Shown: positions 1 to 8,553 of the stretch, in pieces | Numbering within the stretch: position 1 is the first letter of the stretch | Layout: each line of letters starts with the position of its first letter | Assembly: GCF_001311075.1 (NCBI RefSeq) | Contig: NZ_BBAD01000016.1 | Span: forward strand, 1-50,949 | DNA from: Secundilactobacillus similis DSM 23365 = JCM 2765 | GTDB lineage: Bacteria; Bacillota; Bacilli; Lactobacillales; Lactobacillaceae | Direction of reading: 5' to 3' | DNA length: 50,949 bases | Program-made: the position numbers and the translations under genes | The notes under the pieces: model-generated | Told to the model about the DNA's origin: nothing | The model's input: the letters and a program-made list of their open reading frames with translations, nothing else | Database searches by the model: none

Positions 1-9
1 GCGTAATGA

Positions 10-687
10 TCAGGCCATTGCCTTCGCGATATTCGCCAAGGTCATTTCGCTAGTATCGTTAAAGTGAATATCCGCTGCACTCAAAGTGTCAGGGTCGCCG
101 ATACCGATAGACGTTTCGTTGGCGCCGTTGATGGCTTGAATGCCGGCGGCTGCGTCTTCAACGCCGATGCATTGGGTTGGGTCGAGGTCGAGTGCTTCAG
201 CACCCTTGACGTAGATTTCTGGATCAGGCTTGCCCTTTGAGAGGGTGGCAGGATCAACGATCTTTGGAAAGTAGTCGGTGAGTTCTAGTTGCTTTAGGAC
301 GGTTGGACCGTTCTTAGAAGCTGAAGCTAACGCAATCAAGTAACCGTTTGCACGCAAGTCATCGAGAAAGGCCTTGATGCCTGGAAGAATGTTGGCGGGT
401 GTCATTTGGTGGATGGCGTTAACGTAGTTGGTGTTCTTTTCGGTTGCCAAGGCCACTTTTTCGTCTTGGGTATAGTCATTTTCTTTGTTGCCGGCCTTGA
501 GGATCATTTCCAATGAATCCATCCGTGAGATGCCCTTTAAGCCATCTTCAAGCGTCTTAGTCCACGTAACACCGAGTTTTTCAGCTAATTGACGCCAAGC
601 CTTCGTGTGGTAGAGAGAGGTGTCCGTAATAACGCCGTCGAGGTCGAAAACAAAGCCCTTAATTTGATCAAATGCAATTGTTGTCAT
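10..687 (-). CDS. pgmB: beta-phosphoglucomutase
   Basis: HAD-superfamily phosphomutase that converts beta-glucose 1-phosphate to glucose 6-phosphate in the cytoplasm, feeding disaccharide phosphorolysis products into glycolysis. Seen: 225 residues, the family's usual length; the DxD nucleophile motif at D15/D17 (FDLDGVITD), the SASKNG segment, KPDPEIY, and the VEDAAAGI acidic metal motif. ATG at 687 is preceded by a GGAGT ribosome site. It is the last gene of a minus-strand operon, 24 bases after a GH65 phosphorylase, and the mapA-pgmB arrangement of lactobacilli supports the function. Confidence 0.95.
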   Translation of the reverse strand: MTTIAFDQIKGFVFDLDGVITDTSLYHTKAWRQLAEKLGVTWTKTLEDGLKGISRMDSLEMILKAGNKENDYTQDEKVALATEKNTNYVNAIHQMTPANILPGIKAFLDDLRANGYLIALASASKNGPTVLKQLELTDYFPKIVDPATLSKGKPDPEIYVKGAEALDLDPTQCIGVEDAAAGIQAINGANETSIGIGDPDTLSAADIHFNDTSEMTLANIAKAMA

Positions 688-711
688 GATGCCAACTCCT
701 TTAAAATTAGT

Positions 712-3429
712 TTAGTAATCAACCGTTTTGGTTTGATTAGCGGTCAATGCAACCGGTTGCCCTAAGATAGCCACTGTCGCATCCGTATCCGCTGTAACTC
801 GAACTTGTTTTTGGGTGACCGTGAAGTCGTACCAATGACCGCGAATCAACTGGCGAAAATGCAGTGATTGCCACTTGGCTGGGAGGTGAGGGTGAATTGA
901 AATCACCTTACCTGAGCTATCAACGCCAGCGTAGTTTCTGGTTTCGATCATCAACGTTGCTGTCATGACGCCAAGGTGAATCCCTTCAGCAGTTGTACCG
1001 CCTTGAATGTCGTAGTAATCAGAGAAGAGGGCAGTTGAAAACAGTGACCAAGATTGGTCAAGGTTATCGTCCATTTCGGTGAGCACAGCATAAACGATTC
1101 GAGACAGGGTCGATCCGTGCGTTGTTCGATTTAAGTAATATTGGATGTTCTTAGTGAGATATTCTTTTGGTAACTGATACCCCAATTGTCCCAGAAGATG
1201 GTCGACCTCGTCAATACTTAAAACGTAAAATGGCATTAAAGTATCAGCTTGCTTGGCCACTTGGTAAGCATCAGGCGTTTTTCCTTCAGCCTTTAAGATC
1301 CGGTCCATTCGGGCAATGTCGCCGTATTTGCGGTGATAAGCTTCGAAGTTCAAACTTGGTAACTTAAAATAGCCCTCGAATTGGGCAAGGATGCCGTTTT
1401 TGTTGATATCTAGTTTGAGCTTGTGCGCGATATCCTTGAGTTGATCAAAGTTGGTGGTGGTAAACCCGCTCTTTTTTGCGGCCGCTTTGATCGTAGCGGG
1501 CTTTAATTGCGCTTGTAAGTCCAATAGCGTGTTGAACAACCAAGCGACCATCAAGTTAGTGTAGGTATTATTGGTCAGCCCTGGTTCATCAGCATTGGGG
1601 TAGTTTTCGTGAAACTCGTCAGGCCCCATGACGTGACTGATGCTATAGCGTTTGGTTTTGGCATCATAACTAGTCGTGCTGATCCAGAATTTGGCGATCG
1701 ACAGCAGCATTTCTAACCCGTAGTCGGCCATGAACGTTTGATCGTCAGACACGTGGACGTAGTTGACCACGTTGTAGGCGATGGCCAGTGAAACGTGACG
1801 CTGGAGTCGGCTGTTGTCTGGATCCCAAGTGTGGGTCATTGGGTTTAAGTGGGTAAATTGAGACTGCTCATCACCGGTCATCCCAGATTGCCAAGGATAC
1901 ATTGCGCCTTGATAGTCGGCACTAGCAGCATAAGCCCGGGCAGCGTCTAAGCGGCGGTACCGGTACATGAGCAGTTGTTTGGTAAGTTGTGGAAAATGCA
2001 ATGTGTAAAATGGCAACACAAACATTTCGTCCCAAAAGACGTGCCCCCGGTAAGCTTCACCGTGCAGGCCCCGCGCACCAACGGACGCATCAAGTTGACC
2101 AGACGCAATCGCTGCGGCTGAGACCATCCCGTGAAAGAGGTTCACTCGAGTCAGTTTTTGACTGGTAATATCCGTGCTAATTTGAATATCAAAGTTTTGC
2201 CAACCCTGCTTCCAATAACCGGTGCTCTGCTGCATCGTTTGTTTGTAGGTTGCAGAATCCAGAACATCATCAACGACTTGCGTAAGTGGTTGGTCAGGCG
2301 TTTCTAAATCAGTATAGATAGCAACGTTTTTGTCGAAAATAACGGGTTCGCCAGCCGTTACTTCAGTACTCATCACTTGCCGAATCTTATTATCGCCCAT
2401 GGCAACGGTCACGGTTGGTTCGGTTTTAACCTTGGCCATGTGGAGCGTGCTCCCCACCGCAAAGTTAATGTGTGAGGTTTGGGTTTCACCGGTCATGACC
2501 ATTTGGTGGTCGTTAGCATTCATCCCGGTGATGTGCAGGTGGTGTTGATCAAAGTCTTGGTAGCGGTCGACGTTACCGTTGATCACGCTACCATCGATTT
2601 CGGAGTAAATTTGGACACTTCCTGAAAAGTTAAGGGGGGTCACGGTATACCGAATCGCGTACTGATGCCAATCAACCATGTTGGCCACTTTGGTGGTCGT
2701 AATGGCGAGGGTGTGCCCAGTTGATAGTTGAATGTGCATAATCGTTGTGAGGGTACCGTGTTTGAGATCCAAACTCCGGTAAACGTCTTGAATATCTTGA
2801 TGATTAATTTTAAATGGCGGTTGTTCATCAACGCCGAAGGTTAAATACTGGGCGTTAGGTAAATTAACGAGGTCTTCATTTGTGACATCTCGATCGCCAA
2901 TTTTCGTTGTCAGTTGATTGTAGACACCCGCAACGTAGGTGCCAGGATAGTTGTCGGCATCGGCTTTAGATTCTACGTACGCGCCACGAAGACCTAGGTA
3001 GCCATTCCCAATCGTGAGCATGGCTTCTTGACCGTAGTTGCGCTTACTGTCGTACTGGCCGTAATAGTCGAGATGCCACTCGTTGTAGTGTTGCTTGCGC
3101 TTCACAGCTTGGGCGAGACCGTGCTCATCCACGTCTCGTTGACAAACAACGGGAATGTTTAACATGTTTGTAATCGCGAGTCCAATATCGATTCGGCGGT
3201 GATTGATGCCGATGATCGTATCTGAAAATTCATATTCCAAAGCATTGAGTAAAATGGCTGCGTCAATCGGTAACCCAGCCAATACGACCTTGATTTTTTC
3301 AAGGTTGTCACCAATCGTTTGATCGGGGTTGTAGGTAATCACGAATTGTCGATACGGCGCCTGATTATCATTGGCCGAGTAAGCAATTTCGATTGAATCC
3401 TGCATCACTCGAAGTGCAATTGTTTTCAT
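712..3429 (-). CDS. GH65 disaccharide phosphorylase, long form
   Basis: Glycoside hydrolase family 65 enzyme, 905 residues. The family splits an alpha-glucoside (maltose, trehalose, kojibiose, nigerose or a phosphorylated form) with inorganic phosphate, releasing beta-glucose 1-phosphate. Seen: about 125 N-terminal residues without a recognised motif, then the GH65 beta-sandwich start (LTIGNGYLGLRGAY), the GEAYRGHVFWDEMF phosphate/catalytic-barrel signature, the catalytic acid in VMGPDEFHE (Glu605), and KQADTLMPFY with HGSTLSRIVY near the end. The extension makes it longer than the roughly 750 residues of classic maltose phosphorylase. I chose ATG 3429 (AGAGG upstream) over the in-frame TTG one codon earlier. 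Adjacent pgmB consumes the product. The substrate cannot be read from sequence, and no dedicated sugar transporter is nearby. Confidence 0.88.
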   Translation of the reverse strand: MKTIALRVMQDSIEIAYSANDNQAPYRQFVITYNPDQTIGDNLEKIKVVLAGLPIDAAILLNALEYEFSDTIIGINHRRIDIGLAITNMLNIPVVCQRDVDEHGLAQAVKRKQHYNEWHLDYYGQYDSKRNYGQEAMLTIGNGYLGLRGAYVESKADADNYPGTYVAGVYNQLTTKIGDRDVTNEDLVNLPNAQYLTFGVDEQPPFKINHQDIQDVYRSLDLKHGTLTTIMHIQLSTGHTLAITTTKVANMVDWHQYAIRYTVTPLNFSGSVQIYSEIDGSVINGNVDRYQDFDQHHLHITGMNANDHQMVMTGETQTSHINFAVGSTLHMAKVKTEPTVTVAMGDNKIRQVMSTEVTAGEPVIFDKNVAIYTDLETPDQPLTQVVDDVLDSATYKQTMQQSTGYWKQGWQNFDIQISTDITSQKLTRVNLFHGMVSAAAIASGQLDASVGARGLHGEAYRGHVFWDEMFVLPFYTLHFPQLTKQLLMYRYRRLDAARAYAASADYQGAMYPWQSGMTGDEQSQFTHLNPMTHTWDPDNSRLQRHVSLAIAYNVVNYVHVSDDQTFMADYGLEMLLSIAKFWISTTSYDAKTKRYSISHVMGPDEFHENYPNADEPGLTNNTYTNLMVAWLFNTLLDLQAQLKPATIKAAAKKSGFTTTNFDQLKDIAHKLKLDINKNGILAQFEGYFKLPSLNFEAYHRKYGDIARMDRILKAEGKTPDAYQVAKQADTLMPFYVLSIDEVDHLLGQLGYQLPKEYLTKNIQYYLNRTTHGSTLSRIVYAVLTEMDDNLDQSWSLFSTALFSDYYDIQGGTTAEGIHLGVMTATLMIETRNYAGVDSSGKVISIHPHLPAKWQSLHFRQLIRGHWYDFTVTQKQVRVTADTDATVAILGQPVALTANQTKTVDY

Positions 3430-3548
3430 CAAAAATCAGCCTCTTTTCGTTCTTAGAAATGCTTATTTCTTTGAGCCCCATACTTTAATCATAAGGAGCA
3501 GTCAATCATTTCGCAAACAATTAGACTTCGTTTCCAAGAAGCTGAGGC

Positions 3549-5837
3549 TTATAGAAAACGGTGACTGATACTTTCATTGGTGATTAAAATTGGCTCGTGT
3601 TGAAGGTAAATGGTGAGTGGTTTGCCCGCAATCAGTCGACACGTTAACGCAGATTGGGTGACTGTAAAGACGAGCTTTCGGCCTCGAAATTGAAGCTGGA
3701 AGCGCAGACTCGTCCAGTTTTCGGGGAGCCGGGGATCAAGACGTAACTGATGATCCGCAGTTAACGCCACCCCCGCAAACCCAAAAATCAAACTCAGCCA
3801 ACTGCCACCCATATTCGCAGCGTGAATCCCGCTACCAGTGTTATCCTGTGCGTTAGTGAGGTCCATCATTGCCGTTTCCGTGAAGTACTGGTAGGCTTTT
3901 TCGGGTTGATGAAGTCGATGGGCGAGAATGCCGAAGATGGCGCGGGATAGTGATGAATCGTGAACCGTAATGGCCTCGTAGTAGTCAAAGTCGCGTTGGA
4001 GTTGGGCTTGATCTTGATCATCGGGAAATAAGAAATCACTCATCATGGTGTCGGCTTGTTTATTAACTTGGTAGTGATAGATCGTCATCGGGTGGAAGTG
4101 TAACAGAAGCGGGAACTGGTTGCGAGGTGTTTCCGCGATTGGCCAGACCGGTTTCGTCGTTGACACATCGTCCTGTAATTTGATCCGACGCTCGTCATCG
4201 TACGGTAAGGTCATGTGAGTTGCGGCTCGTTGAAACGCATCGATTTCAGCAGTTGTTACGTTTAGCGCCACCAATTTTTCGGGATGTTCATGCTTTAGTT
4301 GGGTCGAATAGTCAACTGCGATTTGAAGGTTATATTGGGCCATTCGGTTGGTAAAATAATTGTTGTTTACCATTGCAGTGTACTCATCTGGGCCAGTCAC
4401 GTCTTCAATCACAAAATCCATACCATCTGCGGTATAGTGACCGTATGCCAACCAGAAACGAGCGGTTTGGATAATCATTTCATACCCAGCTTGAAGTAAA
4501 AAGGTCTGGTCATCGGTAACGGCAACGTAGGCCGCAACCGCATAAGCGATATCAGCATCAATATGAACCTGTGCCGTTCCGGCTGGGTAGTAGCTGCTGG
4601 CCTCTTCACCGTTAATGGTCCGCCAAGGATATAGCGCACCGTTCTTGATAGCCAGTTCTCGGGCACGTTGTTGGGCTTGGGGAAGGGTTTTGTAACGGTA
4701 TAACAGCAGGGATTTGGCAATCTTGGGTTGCGTATAAAGAAAGAACGGGAACATAAACATTTCGGCGTCCCAGAAGTAGTGACCTTCATACCCAGTGCCC
4801 GTAAGGCCCTTGGCGGCAATGCTGGTCTGGCCATCACGACCAGCGGCCTGAAAGAGGTGGAAGAGGTTGAACCGAATCGCTTTGGCTAACGTATCATCGC
4901 CGTGCAACGCAATGTCACTATCACGCCAAAAGTCCACTAAACGTTGTTGAGAACTTGCTAATAAAGCGTCGAAAGTTTGGCCTGCGAGCCGACTTTCAGC
5001 AGTTTCTGTGAAGTCCTGAAGCAGTTGGGTCGCGTCCAGTAGCGGATGGGGATTGCCAATGGCGTAGGCGAAGCTAAAATTAACGGTTAACCCACTCGTG
5101 AGATCAAGCGTGCGGCTATAAGCTGGCAGGTCGTCAATCGTCGTCAGTGGCATATTGGTATCAGGTAGCGGTGTCATCGCAACCAGTAAGGCCAACTGAC
5201 TTTTACGGGTACTGATCATCATCGTGGGGAGTTGCCCTGAGGTAAAGGTCCGGTCCAACGTCATGTCACGTTGGGCGGCACGCACATCATTCTCATCACG
5301 AGCAATCTGTTGATCAATGTAGGCGTGTTGTTTGATAATCGTAACGGGTCCGGTAAAGTTAAGGGCCGAGATTCGGTAATTGATGACGTAAAAATGGGTG
5401 TCATCTTGAGAAGCAAAGGACTGTAAAGTCAATCGAAATTGCTTATTGGTCGGGGTGGTCACGTCAAACAGTTCGAGCAAGACACCGGTCTGCATATCAA
5501 GGTTTTTATCCACAATTTTGACATCAAAGGGCTGTTCATCTGATCGAATGCCATCAATCTCGAAAATGATTAAGCGCGGGTCGGGAAGGAGACAAATCGT
5601 TTGCGAATTTTGAGCGTAGCCGAAGTAGTTTTCACCGTAAGACAGCGGGGTTAAATCGTAGAACCCGTTCACTAATAATCCTGGCTGGCCACGGTAGGCA
5701 GTCTGCGTGCCTTGAAGTGGATTAGAAGCACGAACGCCAAAGTGACCATTGCCTAACGTAAATATTGTTTCAATGGCCGTCTCCGGTTGGGGTGGTAACT
5801 GTTGCAAATGGAGTTGAAATTGATCATGAGTGGTCAT
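3549..5837 (-). CDS. GH65 disaccharide phosphorylase
   Basis: Second GH65 phosphorylase, 762 residues, the usual length of maltose/kojibiose/nigerose phosphorylases. Seen: TLGNGHFGVR near residue 28, GTGYEGHYFWDAEMFMFPF, the catalytic acid in VTGPDEYTA (Glu485), KQADTMM and HDSSLSRAIFGI. ATG 5837 follows AGGTGA. It is the first gene of the operon, with 119 bases to the next GH65 gene and no terminator visible between them, so the two phosphorylases and pgmB are probably cotranscribed. It diverges clearly from the 905-residue enzyme, suggesting different disaccharide specificities. The substrate is unassigned. Confidence 0.88.
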   Translation of the reverse strand: MTTHDQFQLHLQQLPPQPETAIETIFTLGNGHFGVRASNPLQGTQTAYRGQPGLLVNGFYDLTPLSYGENYFGYAQNSQTICLLPDPRLIIFEIDGIRSDEQPFDVKIVDKNLDMQTGVLLELFDVTTPTNKQFRLTLQSFASQDDTHFYVINYRISALNFTGPVTIIKQHAYIDQQIARDENDVRAAQRDMTLDRTFTSGQLPTMMISTRKSQLALLVAMTPLPDTNMPLTTIDDLPAYSRTLDLTSGLTVNFSFAYAIGNPHPLLDATQLLQDFTETAESRLAGQTFDALLASSQQRLVDFWRDSDIALHGDDTLAKAIRFNLFHLFQAAGRDGQTSIAAKGLTGTGYEGHYFWDAEMFMFPFFLYTQPKIAKSLLLYRYKTLPQAQQRARELAIKNGALYPWRTINGEEASSYYPAGTAQVHIDADIAYAVAAYVAVTDDQTFLLQAGYEMIIQTARFWLAYGHYTADGMDFVIEDVTGPDEYTAMVNNNYFTNRMAQYNLQIAVDYSTQLKHEHPEKLVALNVTTAEIDAFQRAATHMTLPYDDERRIKLQDDVSTTKPVWPIAETPRNQFPLLLHFHPMTIYHYQVNKQADTMMSDFLFPDDQDQAQLQRDFDYYEAITVHDSSLSRAIFGILAHRLHQPEKAYQYFTETAMMDLTNAQDNTGSGIHAANMGGSWLSLIFGFAGVALTADHQLRLDPRLPENWTSLRFQLQFRGRKLVFTVTQSALTCRLIAGKPLTIYLQHEPILITNESISHRFL

Positions 5838-6084
5838 TGGTTCACCTAGTTTCGTCTGAAGTTAACCCCATTGTAAGCCGTTTAACTTGAAAGTGGCTGA
5901 AAAATGGTCTGCTAATTTGAAATGAAAGTTTGCTAAGAGAAGTCGGAAATTCGAAGGCCATGCGCCGTGTTATTGGTCATTGTGTGTTAAAATGACAATC
6001 GTAGCTAGGCAATTTATCGGTTATCGGCAACTAAATTTATGCCGATTAAAATTTCTGTGAGAGAGTTAACGGAGGACCAACGTT

Positions 6085-6680
6085 ATGGAAACTATTCAAG
6101 AACAGTTACTGTCAGCACAACAAACAGGCCGGTTGGTGTCGTTATTTCGTTACGGCGATGAACGGCATTTTTTAACGGGCAACGTGATCGCGGTTGATGA
6201 GAAGTTTGGTTTGATCAAACGCATCAATCAAAACGGCGCGGTGGATGGCCTGATTGTGCTGCGATTAAACACCATTACGAAGGTGATCGCACAATCGGAC
6301 TATTTAAAATCACTGGTTGCCATTATGGCGTTAGCCCGTGAACGGCACTATAGCGATGTTTGGCAGATTGATGCCATCACGACGGACCTTGATTTAGCGC
6401 ACCATTCAGTTTTAAAAGCTACCTTGAAGTGGGCCTTTAAACAGGACCAAGTTGTGAGTCTCGGGATCCATCCAGGAAAGCGCGAAAAAACGTATACTGG
6501 TTTTATCGCCGCGTTGAAGAATAAAAGTTGCAACTTAACGATGTTGATGCTACCGATTTAACGGCTCGCGTTCAGGTTAAATTAGCTTATGCTGATGTGA
6601 ATTACCTCGAACTTGGTAGTTTCAAGACTTATGGTGTGACCGCTATTTTGGAACGTTACATGGCCGAAGACTTTCATTAA
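6085..6680 (+). pseudogene. Hypothetical protein, frameshifted (198 aa when corrected)
   Basis: The open frame from ATG 6085 (GGAGGACC upstream) stops at 6561, but a one-base change in the AAAA run at 6523-6526 joins it to a second frame ending at TAA 6680, giving 198 residues. The joined tail includes YADVNYLELGSF and ends TAILERYMAEDFH, reading as a continuous protein. The N-terminal part is beta-rich and may be an Sm/KOW-like fold (inference); I do not recognise the family. It precedes a small membrane protein gene by about 20 bases. Either a real frameshift or a sequencing error; see the window-wide pattern of such indels. Confidence 0.75.
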
Positions 6681-6702
6681 TTTTTAGTAACGGAGGATTA
6701 AC

Positions 6703-6960
6703 GTGAAAGCACTCATATACCTAATTATCGTTGTTGTACCATCGACCATTATTGGGACAACGGTTTACCTGACTCGGACGTGGCCACCTCACGCGATGAG
6801 CACCATGGTGGTGTGGTTTATCGCATGGATGGTATCGATGGTGTTAGTGACGATTCTCTATCTCAAACTGATGCCGTTGACGAAACGACTTTCGGCGGAT
6901 GAAGATGATGATGAGGATGGGTCAGTAACCACCAAATCGGCGGATAAAGTCGACCAATAA
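6703..6960 (+). CDS. Small two-helix membrane protein
   Basis: 85 residues, starting at GTG 6703 after a clear GGAGG. Two predicted membrane helices (about residues 4-24 and 34-54) are followed by a strongly acidic cytoplasmic-type tail (ADEDDDEDGS). No family recognised. It sits between the frameshifted hypothetical gene and a CPBP protease gene, with about 20-base gaps, so the three are probably one transcript. Confidence 0.7.
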   Translation: MKALIYLIIVVVPSTIIGTTVYLTRTWPPHAMSTMVVWFIAWMVSMVLVTILYLKLMPLTKRLSADEDDDEDGSVTTKSADKVDQ

Positions 6961-6979
6961 ACATGATTGAGGTGACGAC

Positions 6980-7687
6980 ATGTCTGGACTTCCTGATTCT
7001 CGCCCAGCGGCACGCCCGTCGCTGTGGACGCGGATCTTACTTTTCATTAGCTTTTTTGTGTTAATTCAACTGCCACCCGTGTTGTTACTCGGGTTTCAAA
7101 AATTACCTGCCAGTTCGATTCTGGGGCGTAGTTTACTGGCAGTTGGTTATATTGCCGGTTATGCGTTAGTGATTTGGCTCGTTTGGCTTGCGCTGAAGCG
7201 GGTGACGACTGGGCCAATTTGGCGACGACTAACGGGTCCGGATTGGCGGATGATTGCAATTGGCTGGATTGGCTTTTTTGTTATCGAAATAGGGTTAAAT
7301 ATGCTCAACCAGTTATTGTTCAGCCAAACCGAAACGGCGAATAATCAAGCCATTATCGACCTATTAAAAAGCGATCACTGGACGTTTTATTTACTGATGT
7401 TTTCCGGCGTGGTGATGTCACCGATTCTCGAAGAACTACTGTTTCGGGGTTACTTGGTGAACGCCTTCTTCAAGACCAACCAGTTTTGGTGGCCGGTAAT
7501 TTTTAGTGGGGTGGCTTTTTCAATTGGTCACGCAAGTAGTAATCCGGTCAGCTTCTTGATCTACGCCTGTTTAGGTGGCATTTTGGCAACGGTCTATTTG
7601 AAAACGAACAACTTAACCACCTCCATTGGCGTGCACATGCTTAATAATGCGATTGCGATGGCTGGAATGGCGGTTATGTTGCGGTAG
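6980..7687 (+). CDS. CPBP family intramembrane protease (Abi)
   Basis: Membrane-embedded glutamic-type protease of the CPBP/Abi (PF02517) family, 235 residues with several hydrophobic helices. Seen: the catalytic EExxxR motif in ILEELLFRGYL, the second-motif histidine in SIGHASSN, and the terminal GVHMLNNAIAM. In lactic acid bacteria such proteins occur in bacteriocin immunity and in CAAX-like processing; nothing nearby points to a bacteriocin, so the substrate is unknown. ATG 6980 follows GAGGTG. A strong bidirectional terminator lies downstream. Confidence 0.88.
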   Translation: MSGLPDSRPAARPSLWTRILLFISFFVLIQLPPVLLLGFQKLPASSILGRSLLAVGYIAGYALVIWLVWLALKRVTTGPIWRRLTGPDWRMIAIGWIGFFVIEIGLNMLNQLLFSQTETANNQAIIDLLKSDHWTFYLLMFSGVVMSPILEELLFRGYLVNAFFKTNQFWWPVIFSGVAFSIGHASSNPVSFLIYACLGGILATVYLKTNNLTTSIGVHMLNNAIAMAGMAVMLR

Positions 7688-7746
7688 GCACAATTAAATA
7701 CAAGCTGAGTTAGCTAGGTAATTCCATTTACTGCTAACAAAGCTAA

Positions 7747-7791
7747 AAACAAAGTTCCCCAACTGATTTGGTCAGTTGGGGAACTTTGTTT
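7747..7791. terminator. Bidirectional terminator
   Basis: Near-perfect 20-bp inverted repeat built on AAAGTTCCCCAACTGA and its complement, flanked by A-rich and T-rich ends. It lies between the convergent CPBP gene and the LacI remnant and can serve both strands. Confidence 0.85.
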
Positions 7792-7795
7792 TAGG

Positions 7796-8275
7796 TTAAC
7801 GTGATGTTGTTGAAACTGGTTCAGGAAAACTTTTTCGGTAGACTATTTTTGAACTCAGTAAAATCGTTCGCTTGGCCTGTTCAGGGGCGTTCACGGTATC
7901 ACTAAGCGCTTCAACCGCAGTTTGGCCTAGCACATGAACGTTTAAGTGGTAGGTGGTTAGTGGCGGTGAGACGTATTTGGCCACATCAATATCATTGATG
8001 CTGATAATGGCGGTTTGATCAGGCACTTGAATCTGGTGCTCGTTAAAGGCCTGTAGAACACCAACTGCTAAGGGATCAGATGCAACTAAGAAGGCCTCGG
8101 GGATGACACCAGTCTCCTCGTATTTTTCAGCAATAAGATTGCCAACTTGGTAGCCACTTTCAACTGAGAAATTAGTACCGAGAAAAATATGACGCTCATC
8201 AAAAATACCGAGTTCTCGCATGTGGGTTTCGAAAAACTTCCGCCGAACGTCCCAGACAGGTCGTTGTGTTAGCAA
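7796..8275 (-). pseudogene. LacI/GalR regulator, C-terminal remnant
   Basis: 159 residues matching the effector-binding C-terminal half of LacI/GalR regulators: DVRRKFFETHMRELG, PEAFLVASDPLAVGVLQAF, the DIDVAKYVSPPLTT strand and an ERTILLSSKIVYRKS-like end. The family is normally about 330 residues with an N-terminal helix-turn-helix. Here everything before about residue 175 is missing, and none of the three frames between 8276 and 8553 encodes it. Without a DNA-binding domain it cannot act as a normal repressor. It probably once controlled the adjacent GH120 gene (inference); loss could leave that gene unrepressed. Confidence 0.8.
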
Positions 8276-8284
8276 TTAACCTTC

Positions 8285-8298
8285 AGTAAGCGGTTACA
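8285..8298. promoter_or_regulatory. cre-like / LacI-type operator
   Basis: AGTAAGCGGTTACA matches the CcpA cre consensus TGWAANCGNTNWCA at 13 of 14 positions. It lies directly beside the truncated LacI gene, about 260 bases before the GH120 start. It could equally have been the operator of the lost LacI regulator. Confidence 0.5.
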
Positions 8299-8338
8299 TT
8301 TTATTTAAAATCCGGTTATTCTTAATTTGCGATATCGT

Positions 8339-8375
8339 AAAATCACCTTATTAATTTATGATAAGGTGATTTTTT
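8339..8375. terminator. Orphan terminator
   Basis: AATCACCTTAT pairs with ATAAGGTGATT and runs into six Ts on the plus strand. No plus-strand gene ends here, so it may be left over from the deletion that removed the front of the LacI gene. Confidence 0.65.
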
Positions 8376-8477
8376 ATGATTTCATATGACTGCGATTGCG
8401 ATGCTTTGCCAACAAGTAGTAGTGGAAGCAATTTATCTAATGTTGAATTGACTAAACCAATTAATTATACTAGCTTT

Positions 8478-8491
8478 AGAAAGCGTTTACA
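8478..8491 (+). promoter_or_regulatory. cre-like site before GH120 gene
   Basis: AGAAAGCGTTTACA matches the cre consensus at 13 of 14 positions, 62 bases before the GTG start of the xylosidase. This suggests CcpA catabolite repression, or recognition by the formerly intact LacI protein. The site resembles the one at 8285. Confidence 0.6.
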
Positions 8492-8553
8492 GAATAGACA
8501 GTGTTTCTCACTGCTTTGAAATAAAAATGCTTTGAAATCAGGAGGTTTCAAAC

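Noticed and set aside
8376-8519. 48-codon plus-strand open frame after the orphan terminator
   Set aside because: Its ATG follows the terminator T run and no ribosome site is present; the sequence is not protein-like.
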